A stretch of 64,000 bases of DNA from an uncultured bacterium (GTDB taxonomy: Bacteria > Planctomycetota > UBA1135 > GCA-002686595): NCBI GenBank assembly GCA_937896235.1, contig CALBMX010000032.1, positions 111,052-175,051 on the forward strand, written 5' to 3'. The position numbers and the translations under genes were made by a program. Below are positions 45,464 through 53,256 of this stretch, piece after piece. How positions within the stretch are numbered: the stretch's first letter is position 1; each line of letters begins with the position of its first letter. The notes under the pieces were generated by a model that made no database searches, was not told the DNA's origin, and saw only the letters and a program-made list of their open reading frames with translations.

Positions 45464-47385
45464 TTGTAGCTCCTCTGTGCAAGCTTCACATACTCGAAGC
45501 TAAGGTCTTCCTTGTGCAGGGTTGAGTCATTACCAACACCCTGGAACTCCCAGGCTGCGGCGTAGCAGAAGTTTTCGTCATCGCGAAGGGCCTCGCCCTC
45601 CTCGGTTTGACTCTCTTCGCGGAAGTGGCCGCCACAAGATTCGTTGCGGCTCAAAGCGTCCACAGCGAAGGTCTCAGCGAACTCAAGGAAGTCGGCAACG
45701 CGGCCGGCTTTCTCAAGACTCTGGTTGAGGCTCTCCGCTTCACCAAGAACCCGAACGTCGCCCCAAAACGACTCGCGGATGTCTTTGATTTTGGAGATGG
45801 CCTCTTTCAAACCGGATTCGGTTCGCGCCATTCCACAGTGGTCCCACATCGTTAGGCCAAGCTCGCGGTGGAACGAGTCCACGGAACGGGTCCCTTGGAT
45901 GCTAAGCAGCTTTTCGGAATTCTTGCGCACCTCAGCTTCAGCGGCACCGAACGCGTCGTGTGTCGTTGAGACTGGTTGCAAGTTGGAGCCTGCAAGGTGA
46001 CCGCAAACCGTATTGGGAATCACGAAGTAACCGTCCGAGAGCCCTTGCATGAGTGCGCTTGCTCCTAGCCGGTTTGCTCCGTGATCGGAGAAGTTCGCTT
46101 CACCCAGCACGAAGAGTCCAGGGATCGTGCTTTGCAGGTTGTAGTCAACCCAAAGACCGCCCATGGTGTAGTGAACCGCCGGAAAAATGCGCATAGGCTT
46201 TTTGTAGGGGTTCTCGTCGGTGATCTTCTCGTACATGTGGAAGAGGTTGCCGTACTTCGCACGCACAGCCTCTTCGCCGTCACGAGCGATTGCGTCCTTG
46301 AAATCAAGGAAGACTGCTTTCCGCGAAGCACCGACGCCGTAGCCAGAGTCGCAGCGCTCTTTTGCCGCACGACTTGCTACGTCTCTTGGGACCAGGTTGC
46401 CGAAGGCCGGGTAGCGGCGCTCGAGATAGTAGTCGCGTTCGGCTTCTGGGATTTCGTCGCCGCGGCGCGTGTCTCCTTTTTCCTTTGGCGTCCAGATGCG
46501 ACCATCGTTGCGAAGGCTCTCACTCATAAGGGTGAGTTTCGATTGATGCTCACCGGAGACCGGAATGCAAGTCGGGTGGATCTGCGTGAAGCACGGGTTC
46601 GCGAATAGTGCACCGCGTTTGTGGGCGCGCCACGATGCGGTTACGTTCGATGCCTTGGCGTTGGTGGAGAGGTGGAACACATTACCGTAGCCGCCCGTGC
46701 AAAGTAGCACGGCGTCTGCCGCATAACGCTCGTAAGCTCCGGTGACCAAGTTACGACAGATCACGCCGCGCGCCACACCGTCAATGGTGACGACATCTAG
46801 CATTTCACGACGTGTACGCATGTCGATGTTTCCGGCATGAATCTGCCGATTCATGGCCGAGTAGGCACCGAGCAATAGCTGCTGTCCGGTCGCACCACGC
46901 GCATAGAACGTGCGGCTAACTTGTGCGCCACCGAAGGACCGGTTCGACAGGTGTCCGCCATACTCGCGTGCGAAGGGGACTCCCTGCGCAGTAGCTTGGT
47001 CGATGATGTTGTTAGACACTTGTGCCAAGCGGTAAACATTCGACTCTCGCGCGCGGAAGTCTCCACCTTTGACGGTGTCGTAGAACAGGCGATAGATGCT
47101 ATCGCCATCGTTTGGATAGTTCTTCGCCGCGTTGATTCCACCCTGAGCAGCAATCGAGTGGGCACGCCGCGGCGAGTCCTGAATGCAGAGGCTGGTTACT
47201 TTGTATCCGAGCTCAGCAAGAGTCGCAGCGGCTGCGCCGCCGGCGAGTCCTGTGCCAACAATCAAGATGTTGAACTTTCGCTTGTTGGCTGGGTTGACCT
47301 GCTTCATTTCGAAGCGGTGATTATCCCAGCGCGATTCAATGGGCCCGGTGGGGCACTTGGAATCGAGTTTGATTTGGCTACTCAT
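45460..47385 (-). CDS. sdhA: Succinate dehydrogenase/fumarate reductase flavoprotein subunit
   Basis: The 641-residue FAD subunit that oxidises succinate. It shows the dinucleotide fold [20 protein letters not shown], the covalent-flavin His region [15 protein letters not shown], the substrate-side [31 protein letters not shown] and [15 protein letters not shown], and the C-terminal Arg-rich catalytic segment. Long insert and overall length fit the non-classical complex II group with one cytochrome b subunit. ATG overlaps the sdhC TAA by one base, with GGGAGG upstream. Confidence 0.96.
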   Translation of the reverse strand: MSSQIKLDSKCPTGPIESRWDNHRFEMKQVNPANKRKFNILIVGTGLAGGAAAATLAELGYKVTSLCIQDSPRRAHSIAAQGGINAAKNYPNDGDSIYRLFYDTVKGGDFRARESNVYRLAQVSNNIIDQATAQGVPFAREYGGHLSNRSFGGAQVSRTFYARGATGQQLLLGAYSAMNRQIHAGNIDMRTRREMLDVVTIDGVARGVICRNLVTGAYERYAADAVLLCTGGYGNVFHLSTNAKASNVTASWRAHKRGALFANPCFTQIHPTCIPVSGEHQSKLTLMSESLRNDGRIWTPKEKGDTRRGDEIPEAERDYYLERRYPAFGNLVPRDVASRAAKERCDSGYGVGASRKAVFLDFKDAIARDGEEAVRAKYGNLFHMYEKITDENPYKKPMRIFPAVHYTMGGLWVDYNLQSTIPGLFVLGEANFSDHGANRLGASALMQGLSDGYFVIPNTVCGHLAGSNLQPVSTTHDAFGAAEAEVRKNSEKLLSIQGTRSVDSFHRELGLTMWDHCGMARTESGLKEAISKIKDIRESFWGDVRVLGEAESLNQSLEKAGRVADFLEFAETFAVDALSRNESCGGHFREESQTEEGEALRDDENFCYAAAWEFQGVGNDSTLHKEDLSFEYVKLAQRSYK

Positions 47386-48047
47386 TAGTTTGAGCCTCCC
47401 TGGCCTAGCCAGAAGTAGAGCGGAAGGGCTAAGAAGCCAGTCGCCAGAAGAACGGCTAACACCTTGCCGAAGACGCGCAACAAGGGCGTGTACTTGGGGT
47501 GGTTAAAGCCGAGGGACTGAAAGGCGCTACCGAAGGCGTGGCTAAGGTGAATACCCAAAGCGACAATGCCAAGGATATAGACGCATGCAGTTAGGGGGTC
47601 GCTAAGAGCCGTCTGTACGGAGTCAAACGGATCGACCTCGAAAGCTTCCTTTTGAAGACGGAAATCCCAGAGGTGCTTGATCAGAAAGATCAAGACGGTG
47701 ACACCCGTGAGAAACATCGATTGCGAGGCAAAGGTCTTCTGGCCGTGCGTCGATACGACCTGATAACCGATGAGCCGCGCGCGGCGGTTTTCACGGGTTG
47801 TCTTGACGGCTAGGGCTATGTGTCCAATGAACAGGAGGGCCAGGGCGAGCTCTGCAATCGGGAGGATGGGGAGGCTCGAGATTCCATGCGCGTAGGCATT
47901 GAATGCGGCTCCTTCATCGCCGGCAAAGAGGCTCAGGTTTCCCGCGAGGTGAGCGATCAGAAAGCCGATCAGCATCAATCCCGTCAGGGCCATGAGCGCC
48001 TTCCTGCCCACTGACGAACTCACAAATCGTTCTATCCAGCTAAGCAT
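47385..48047 (-). CDS. sdhC: Succinate dehydrogenase cytochrome b558 subunit
   Basis: A 220-residue membrane anchor with five hydrophobic segments, of the single-subunit di-haem b558 family. Segments include [78 protein letters not shown] and [17 protein letters not shown]. The His residues at helix ends ([30 protein letters not shown]) are the expected haem ligands. This type passes electrons to a quinone, often menaquinone. It begins the sdhCAB operon. Confidence 0.93.
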   Translation of the reverse strand: MLSWIERFVSSSVGRKALMALTGLMLIGFLIAHLAGNLSLFAGDEGAAFNAYAHGISSLPILPIAELALALLFIGHIALAVKTTRENRRARLIGYQVVSTHGQKTFASQSMFLTGVTVLIFLIKHLWDFRLQKEAFEVDPFDSVQTALSDPLTACVYILGIVALGIHLSHAFGSAFQSLGFNHPKYTPLLRVFGKVLAVLLATGFLALPLYFWLGQGGSN

Positions 48048-48251
48048 GGGGTGGCGGGTCCGGCAATGCCGAACTAAGAGGGGAGGGGTGGGGGACGGGA
48101 CAGTGGGGGTGCCCGAGTGGATTCAGTAGGGCAAGAGCGTACTCCTAAGCAGATTCCCGGGCAAACGATGGAACCGATTAAGTGCAACCAGATAAACATT
48201 CCATGGAGTTTCCTGTGGCGAGGCTCTGGGAACTCGACGACGATCACTGGC

Positions 48252-48860
48252 ATGAGCTGTCGAATTCATCTCGTCAGGCATGGCCAGGTTCATGCCGATT
48301 GGCAAAACCGAATCTATGGGTGCTTGGATGTGCCACTCTCAGAAAAGGGCATGGAAGAGGCGCGCCGCGCTGCCAAGTTCCTCGTGGGCTTGCCTCTTGT
48401 CTCTGTGGTTTCAACGGGGCTAAGCCGCTCTGCATTTGGAGCGAAGTGTATTGCCGAGTCCCGTGGGCTAGAGGTTCTTACCGAAAACGCTTTGCGGGAA
48501 ATCGAGCGCGGGGATTGGGCGAAGTTGAGCTTTGTGGAGCTCGAAGAGCGCTTCCCCGGAGCGCTCGCACATTGGAATGAGGACCCTTGGCAACGAAAGC
48601 CCCCGGGAGGTGAGAGCTTGAATGAGCTGTTCGCTCGCGTCTCGGCAGCTCTCGATAGGCTCGCCCAAAAATTTGATGGGGAGTCTATCGCAGTGGTCGG
48701 GCATCGCCATGTCCTACGCTGCGCAATGGCTGCCGCAATCGGGCGCGAGCAGTCCCTTCTCGAGATCATCCCCACAGGAATGGTGCTCAGCCTGGATTGG
48801 ACTTCTGGTCAGGAGCCCTCAATGCATTCGACGCAAGCCTTCGAGTCCGTCGACAACTAG
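48252..48860 (+). CDS. Histidine phosphatase (phosphoglycerate-mutase/CobC-like)
   Basis: A 202-residue enzyme of the histidine phosphatase superfamily. Catalytic His is in IHLVRHGQVH at the N-terminus, the partner Glu in ALREIERGDW, and the second His in VVGHRHVLRCAM. The stretch NRIYGCLDVPLSEKG resembles alpha-ribazole phosphatase (CobC) as well as general phosphoglycerate-mutase relatives, so the substrate is left open. ATG 48252 puts the RHG motif at residue 10; the longer open frame from 48117 has no family similarity. A palindromic stretch at the end (48853-48890) may terminate it. Confidence 0.85.
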   Translation: MSCRIHLVRHGQVHADWQNRIYGCLDVPLSEKGMEEARRAAKFLVGLPLVSVVSTGLSRSAFGAKCIAESRGLEVLTENALREIERGDWAKLSFVELEERFPGALAHWNEDPWQRKPPGGESLNELFARVSAALDRLAQKFDGESIAVVGHRHVLRCAMAAAIGREQSLLEIIPTGMVLSLDWTSGQEPSMHSTQAFESVDN

Positions 48861-48882
48861 CAGGCAAGTCCTAGGGGGACCC

Positions 48883-49170
48883 CTAGTTGTTCTGGGGGCC
48901 TTTGCCTGGTCCCGGTCCGCCGGTAGGCCCCGCTCCAGCTCCGCCGAAGCCGCCGGGAAATGGACTGGAGCCCCCGCCGGGGCCGCCACCGCCTTGCATC
49001 ATGTTCTTGAACTCGAACATTCCCTCGCCAAAATGATAGGCAAGCCAAACGAAGTGGCAGTCGACATTATCGATGGGATCATCAACCTCAAACGCCGCTT
49101 TACAGGTGAGGTCGCAAGGACGATCCTTGGAGAGGAAGCAGCGCTTGTCGTTTTTCATAGGGGAATCCAT
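48883..49170 (-). CDS. Small Cys-containing protein with Gly/Pro-rich tail
   Basis: A 95-residue protein. Four cysteines lie at 11, 19, 23 and 38 (CFLSKDRPCDLTCKAAF, DNVDCHF) and could bind a metal, then an aromatic-rich helix-like stretch FVWLAYHFGEGMFEFKNMM. The last 35 residues are nearly all Gly, Pro and Ser. No signal peptide. I do not recognise a family. Supporting points are its snug fit between convergent neighbours and ordered composition of the first 60 residues; an ATG at 49158 is an alternative start. No clear ribosome binding site. Confidence 0.55.
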   Translation of the reverse strand: MDSPMKNDKRCFLSKDRPCDLTCKAAFEVDDPIDNVDCHFVWLAYHFGEGMFEFKNMMQGGGGPGGGSSPFPGGFGGAGAGPTGGPGPGKGPQNN

Positions 49171-49197
49171 CGGGGGGGAGTTGCCTTAGTTTACCCA

Positions 49198-49701
49198 CTA
49201 GGGAAGGCGCTTGAAGAGGCACAACCAGTTCCCTTCGACAACAACTTCGTCCTTTTGGTTGAGAACGCGCGTCAAGAACCTTACATGTCCTCTCTTACGG
49301 GCGGGAGAGGGCTCGTGGCTCTCAACTTCAAGTTCCAGGCGGACATCGTCTCCCGGGCGAACGGCGCCGATGAACTTGGCGTTGTTCTCAACGATGGCGA
49401 GCAGCGTTTCTCGAAAGATGCCCGTTTGCCAACCGAGTCCCGTTGCGACGGCCATGGTTAGGGCGCCATGCGCGACGCAGCCTCGAAATGGTGTGCGCCT
49501 CGCGAAGGCCTCGTCCGTGTGCACAGGGTTGTCGTCCCCGGAGACCTCTGCAAAAGCCCGGATCTCCACCTCAGAGATTGTTCTAGTACCCGTTCGAAAA
49601 ACGGCTCCGTCGGAAAGTTCTTCGAAGTGTAGGCCAGCTTGGGCGGAGTGGCCTTCGCCAGTCGGGGCACCGTCTGGATGGCAGTTGATAGGAGGGGGCA
49701 T
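49198..49701 (-). CDS. MaoC-like hot-dog-fold dehydratase
   Basis: A 167-residue (R)-specific enoyl-CoA hydratase/dehydratase-like protein. The hydratase-2 motif is clear: FAEVSGDDNPVHTDEAFARR followed by VAHGALTMAVATGLGW (catalytic Asp and His in D-N-P-x-H). The remaining hot-dog strands include GAVRPGDDVRLELEV and EVVVEGNWLCLFKRLP. It may act in fatty-acid turnover or polyhydroxyalkanoate supply. It lies 27 bases upstream of the small Cys-containing gene and could be co-transcribed with it. Confidence 0.88.
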   Translation of the reverse strand: MPPPINCHPDGAPTGEGHSAQAGLHFEELSDGAVFRTGTRTISEVEIRAFAEVSGDDNPVHTDEAFARRTPFRGCVAHGALTMAVATGLGWQTGIFRETLLAIVENNAKFIGAVRPGDDVRLELEVESHEPSPARKRGHVRFLTRVLNQKDEVVVEGNWLCLFKRLP

Positions 49702-50052
49702 GGGGAATCTTGAAGTGCGGGAAGGGGGCGTCGGAAAAGGAGGCGCCGCGAGACCCTACCTAGAGTATTGAAGAACGGTTAGCGCGCGTCTGTCTCTTCC
49801 TGAGAACTGGGGCCGGCGAAGGGGGTGCTGGAGACGGGGATGGAGCTCGCACGGAGGGGATTGTTCTGCGGGCCCTGGAGAACGCCACTATCTAGAGTGC
49901 AACATAACGCACATTATCAGACGTTAGGATTTGAGGGGAGTTCCACACGGGACCGGCTGGAAAAGCCTTCTCGCAGGCCAAGGTCGGGTATTTTCCGCAA
50001 GAACTCCATCGTCCACATTGGAACGCGACTGGCGTGGGCCTACCCTGTACCT
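49702..50052 (+). other. Divergent intergenic region
   Basis: A 351-base gap between the maoC-like gene (minus) and the GyrI-like lipoprotein (plus). An open frame crosses it from 49825 into the lipoprotein, but its translation looks random and lacks a ribosome binding site. It should hold promoters for both neighbours; no clear consensus pair was found. Confidence 0.4.
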
Positions 50053-50679
50053 ATGACTTCAACACTTTGGTTCCGCGTCAAACTCACGGGAGCCAGCGCG
50101 CTCTTCCTCTGTTTTCTTTTCAGTTGCGGTAGCAATCCCGCCAACGGTGACGTTGAATCCTGGCCGGCGCTGCTCGCCATGCCTGACGTTGAGGTCGCTC
50201 GTGCGCCATTTACAACGGTTGACGTCAAGTGGAAAGAGCGTTTGCGAGAGCCCTACATCTACTTGGAAAACGTAGGTGACTACCGATCTGCTGGCGGGCG
50301 CATAGCGGAGCTCTTCCAAAAGGCCCAGGCGCAGGGAGCTCCAATCCAGGGAGCGCCATTTATCTTGTTTTATGACGATCCAGGTCAAGTGCCGACGGAG
50401 TCCCTACGTGCTCGGATTTGCCTCACCGTAGGTGATGAGTTTATGGCCAGAATGCCCTTGCTGATGGACGAACTCAGGTCGGAGATGGTTGTGTACGCGG
50501 CTATCGGAGGTGCTTATTCTGAAGTGCCTCGGGCTTATCACATGCTGTTCAATTATATGGCAGCCAAGAATTGGGCTAAAGCGGGCCCGATTCGAGAGTC
50601 GTATTTGGTGAGCCCAGCCGGGAACAATCCCGCAGACCTGATCACGGAATTGCAGATCCCTTGGGGGCCTGCGAAATAG
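50053..50679 (+). CDS. GyrI-like (effector-binding domain) lipoprotein
   Basis: A 208-residue protein. The signal peptide ends in a lipobox LFSC with Cys25. The remaining part has the spacing of GyrI/SOUL-type effector-binding domains: YLENVGDYRSAGGRIAELFQ, PIQGAPFILFYDDPGQVPTE, LRARICLTVGDEF, and MVVYAAIGGAYSEVPRAYHM. Such domains bind small hydrophobic molecules; as a lipoprotein it would do so in the periplasm. Start chosen by the signal peptide. Family assignment is by pattern and moderately sure. Confidence 0.7.
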   Translation: MTSTLWFRVKLTGASALFLCFLFSCGSNPANGDVESWPALLAMPDVEVARAPFTTVDVKWKERLREPYIYLENVGDYRSAGGRIAELFQKAQAQGAPIQGAPFILFYDDPGQVPTESLRARICLTVGDEFMARMPLLMDELRSEMVVYAAIGGAYSEVPRAYHMLFNYMAAKNWAKAGPIRESYLVSPAGNNPADLITELQIPWGPAK

Positions 50680-50684
50680 GGGCT

Positions 50685-52457
50685 CTAGGAAGTCGCTTTC
50701 AGGTGGGGCGCAGCCGTTGCCGGATAAACTCGTAGTCCAATCAGGCGGTTCTCCGATTTCCTGCCAAGCAGAAGGTCGCCAGATTTGAGGGGCAAATCAC
50801 GCAGCTCGTACGGCGCTGAGGCCTCTAGAGCGTAGCCGTTGTCGGTTTGCCAGCGATCCATTCCCTCTTCCGTTTCCGGGCCTCCCACGTACTCAAAGAT
50901 GCGCCAAGCTTCCTGGGTCGCCGCATCGGACTCCGCCGCGGTTCGCAAGGTTCGGTTGAGCTCAGCCAGGCGTGGTAGATCGGGCGCAGCTGCGTCGATA
51001 AGCTCCCCTGAGCTCTTCCAAATCTCGTGGCCATGGTCTTCTTCAAGCCATTGGCAGAAGGTCGATAGAGAGGCGCACAAGTTTGAAAAATCAACGTCTC
51101 CCCCACCGTTTGGGGCTACCTCCCAGAGCCAGCGCGAGAGGAAGATTTCGATATGTTCGCGTCGCAGCTCTTCCGCGAGGCCTAAGAAGGAGCCGTATTG
51201 AATGAATAGCTCTAGACTTTTGTGGGCAGTGGCTTGCTCTTCGAGAGTGACCTCTTGCGCGCGTGATGTGTCCCAAAGAAACTCTTGCATAAGAGCACCT
51301 AGGACACCCGGGAAATCGGGGACTCGTGTCGGCTCTTCATCCTCTTCTTCGCCAATGATTCCGAGCTCGTGCTCGAGGCGTTTGAAGAGCTCATCGATGT
51401 CCTTCCCGGCTTCTCTTCCCGTGTCAAAGCGAGCCATGGCTTCGGCTCGTTTGGAGTCCTCGGGCAAGCTGTCTTTGGAGGTCAGCTCGGCTTCGGGTTT
51501 GACACCTTCAGGTGTCGCAACACTGGCCTGGGCAGCGCGGTCTAATGCTTGCCAGAGCAGAGTGATAGCCTGGCGAGCTTTCCCCAGGTCCACATCACTT
51601 TCGAATGCGAGCTCGTCCATGATCCACCCCATGGGATCGTCGCCACCGGCCGTAACCTTGCTCTTGGGCATCGGCGTGCGGCGAAGCAGTTGAACAAACT
51701 CATCGACCGTCTCGGAGTCAATGCCGCTGGCCGCTAGCGTCGCGCGAAGATTGGTCTCTAGCTGACTCGGGTCTAGGAGGGGCGACTCTTCGGGTTCCGC
51801 TTTGCTGACGGCAGCATCCGACTTGCGAATCGTCTCGCTGTAGAACATGACCTCTAGGTCGAGTTGGCTCATCCGCAAAGGGCCACGACTGCGTGCGCGC
51901 ATCGCCTGAATGTCACGGTTGAGCGCGACTTGCAGAGCCTCATTCCTAATCGTAGTGGCCGTGGGTGATAAGGCCCACGAGGTCTTTTCACCATCAGTGG
52001 CAATATGGTGAGGGTAGATCCGCCCCACGACAAGGTCACCAATCGCGATCCCCTCTTCCTCTGGAAGATGGGCTAGCAGAGGATCTGCCACGGCGTATTG
52101 GCCCCGACCAAGGAGGTCCTCGATGAGGATGCCCTCATTGAGGGCAACCTCGCAGACGAGAAACACCCCAGCTCGCGAGGCGCGCATAGACGCGTAGCAC
52201 TCAGCATTTTGGATCTCATCGCCGATAGCGTCGCTTTCAGTCTGCCGCAGGGCCTCTAGGGGGACACCTCCTAGGCTATCGGAGGGTCGCTCTAAGAGGA
52301 ACCACTCCAGGTGCCTCTGGATGCGCTCAGGAGTCACTTGGCCGTCGCCAAATTCCTCAAGATCGTTCTTGTACTCCAACTCTAAATCCGTGCTCTTGCA
52401 AGCTCGCGCGAAGAGGGACTTGAGAACGCCTCGTATTTGTGTAAGTAGTGGGTCCAT
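50685..52457 (-). CDS. Unrecognised 590-residue acidic protein
   Basis: I do not recognise this family. From ATG 52457 (MDPLLTQIRGVLKSLFARAC) it is a soluble, helix-rich, Glu/Asp-rich protein without signal peptide or membrane segments. An N-terminal region (about residues 1-220) carries ERIQRHLEWFLLERPSDSLG and GIAIGDLVVGRIYPHH; the middle is low-complexity acidic; the C-terminal third has KSLELFIQYGSFLGLAEELR, FLSRWLWEVAPN and a beta-rich end (LLLGRKSENRLIGLRVYPA). It diverges from cvpA across 155 bases. The open frame continues upstream to 52592 but lacks support. Confidence 0.75.
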   Translation of the reverse strand: MDPLLTQIRGVLKSLFARACKSTDLELEYKNDLEEFGDGQVTPERIQRHLEWFLLERPSDSLGGVPLEALRQTESDAIGDEIQNAECYASMRASRAGVFLVCEVALNEGILIEDLLGRGQYAVADPLLAHLPEEEGIAIGDLVVGRIYPHHIATDGEKTSWALSPTATTIRNEALQVALNRDIQAMRARSRGPLRMSQLDLEVMFYSETIRKSDAAVSKAEPEESPLLDPSQLETNLRATLAASGIDSETVDEFVQLLRRTPMPKSKVTAGGDDPMGWIMDELAFESDVDLGKARQAITLLWQALDRAAQASVATPEGVKPEAELTSKDSLPEDSKRAEAMARFDTGREAGKDIDELFKRLEHELGIIGEEEDEEPTRVPDFPGVLGALMQEFLWDTSRAQEVTLEEQATAHKSLELFIQYGSFLGLAEELRREHIEIFLSRWLWEVAPNGGGDVDFSNLCASLSTFCQWLEEDHGHEIWKSSGELIDAAAPDLPRLAELNRTLRTAAESDAATQEAWRIFEYVGGPETEEGMDRWQTDNGYALEASAPYELRDLPLKSGDLLLGRKSENRLIGLRVYPATAAPHLKATS

Positions 52458-52612
52458 GATAATCGGGCGGGATTCTACTCGATTCTGAGCCTTGAGTACT
52501 GCGCACTTGCAACACTGCACCAGCACTTCCCAATAAGGGCTGTTCTCGTCACCATTCGCCGTTAGGCTTTGGCCGAAGCCAAGTCTCTTCAACCATACCC
52601 GCCAGCTCCCAA

Positions 52613-53212
52613 ATGATTGCTCTCATACTTCAAACTGCTGATGCCACTCCAATGATGGAGGGAATCCCCTGGATCGATAAGGTCGGGATCGTACTTCTTG
52701 CGATTTTTGGAATCCTCGGTTTCTGGCGGGGACTTTGGTGGCAAGTGATACGCCTGATCGGCTTTGTTGGTGCATTTGCTGCCGCTAGGTTCTTCAGCCC
52801 TAAGGCAGAGCCGATGCTAACCGAGGCCTTCAACATCACCGATCCACGGTTCAGCCAGGGCTTGGCGTGGCTTGTCATCTTCATAGCCGCGCTCATTGTT
52901 GTCGTGCTTCTCGGCAAACTGGGCAAGTCCATGCTGGATGCCATGAAGTTGGGTCTTGTCGATCGTTTGGGAGGCGCGCTTGCCGGTGCCGTTACGGCGA
53001 TACTCATCCACAGCGCTTTCTTGGCAGTGATGAGCTTGTTTGCCCAAGCGGATTGGCTGAATGAGCAGCTGGTAGGAAGCTGGAGCGACGGCCTATTTGT
53101 AAGGTTGGCGGAGGAGTATCCCGTGATTGTCGACAAGAAACAGTCCGTTTGGATCGGCACTGAGTTGCGCTCTTCTGGATTCAATTTACCGGCTATGCCG
53201 GCAGTTCACTAA
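52613..53212 (+). CDS. cvpA: CvpA-family membrane protein
   Basis: A 199-residue membrane protein of the CvpA (colicin V production) family. It has four hydrophobic segments: VGIVLLAIFGILGFWRGLWW (with the typical G-x-x-R/K-G turn), LIGFVGAFAAARFF, LAWLVIFIAALIVVVLL and LAGAVTAILIHSAFLAVM. The LGLVDRLGGALAGAV segment is the family hallmark (D-R-x-x-G). CvpA proteins influence envelope homeostasis; exact activity unknown. Confidence 0.85.
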   Translation: MIALILQTADATPMMEGIPWIDKVGIVLLAIFGILGFWRGLWWQVIRLIGFVGAFAAARFFSPKAEPMLTEAFNITDPRFSQGLAWLVIFIAALIVVVLLGKLGKSMLDAMKLGLVDRLGGALAGAVTAILIHSAFLAVMSLFAQADWLNEQLVGSWSDGLFVRLAEEYPVIVDKKQSVWIGTELRSSGFNLPAMPAVH

Positions 53213-53256
53213 CTGGGAATCCTTGGGCTACTAGGGCCCGAGTCCTGAGGCGACTT

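Noticed and set aside
48853..48890. Palindromic stretch as an attachment site
   Set aside because: It lies between convergent genes and is better read as a weak terminator; no integrase or direct repeats nearby.
48622..49461. Plus-strand open frame of about 280 codons across the phosphatase end and two minus-strand genes
   Set aside because: It overlaps three better-supported genes and has no coherent family similarity.
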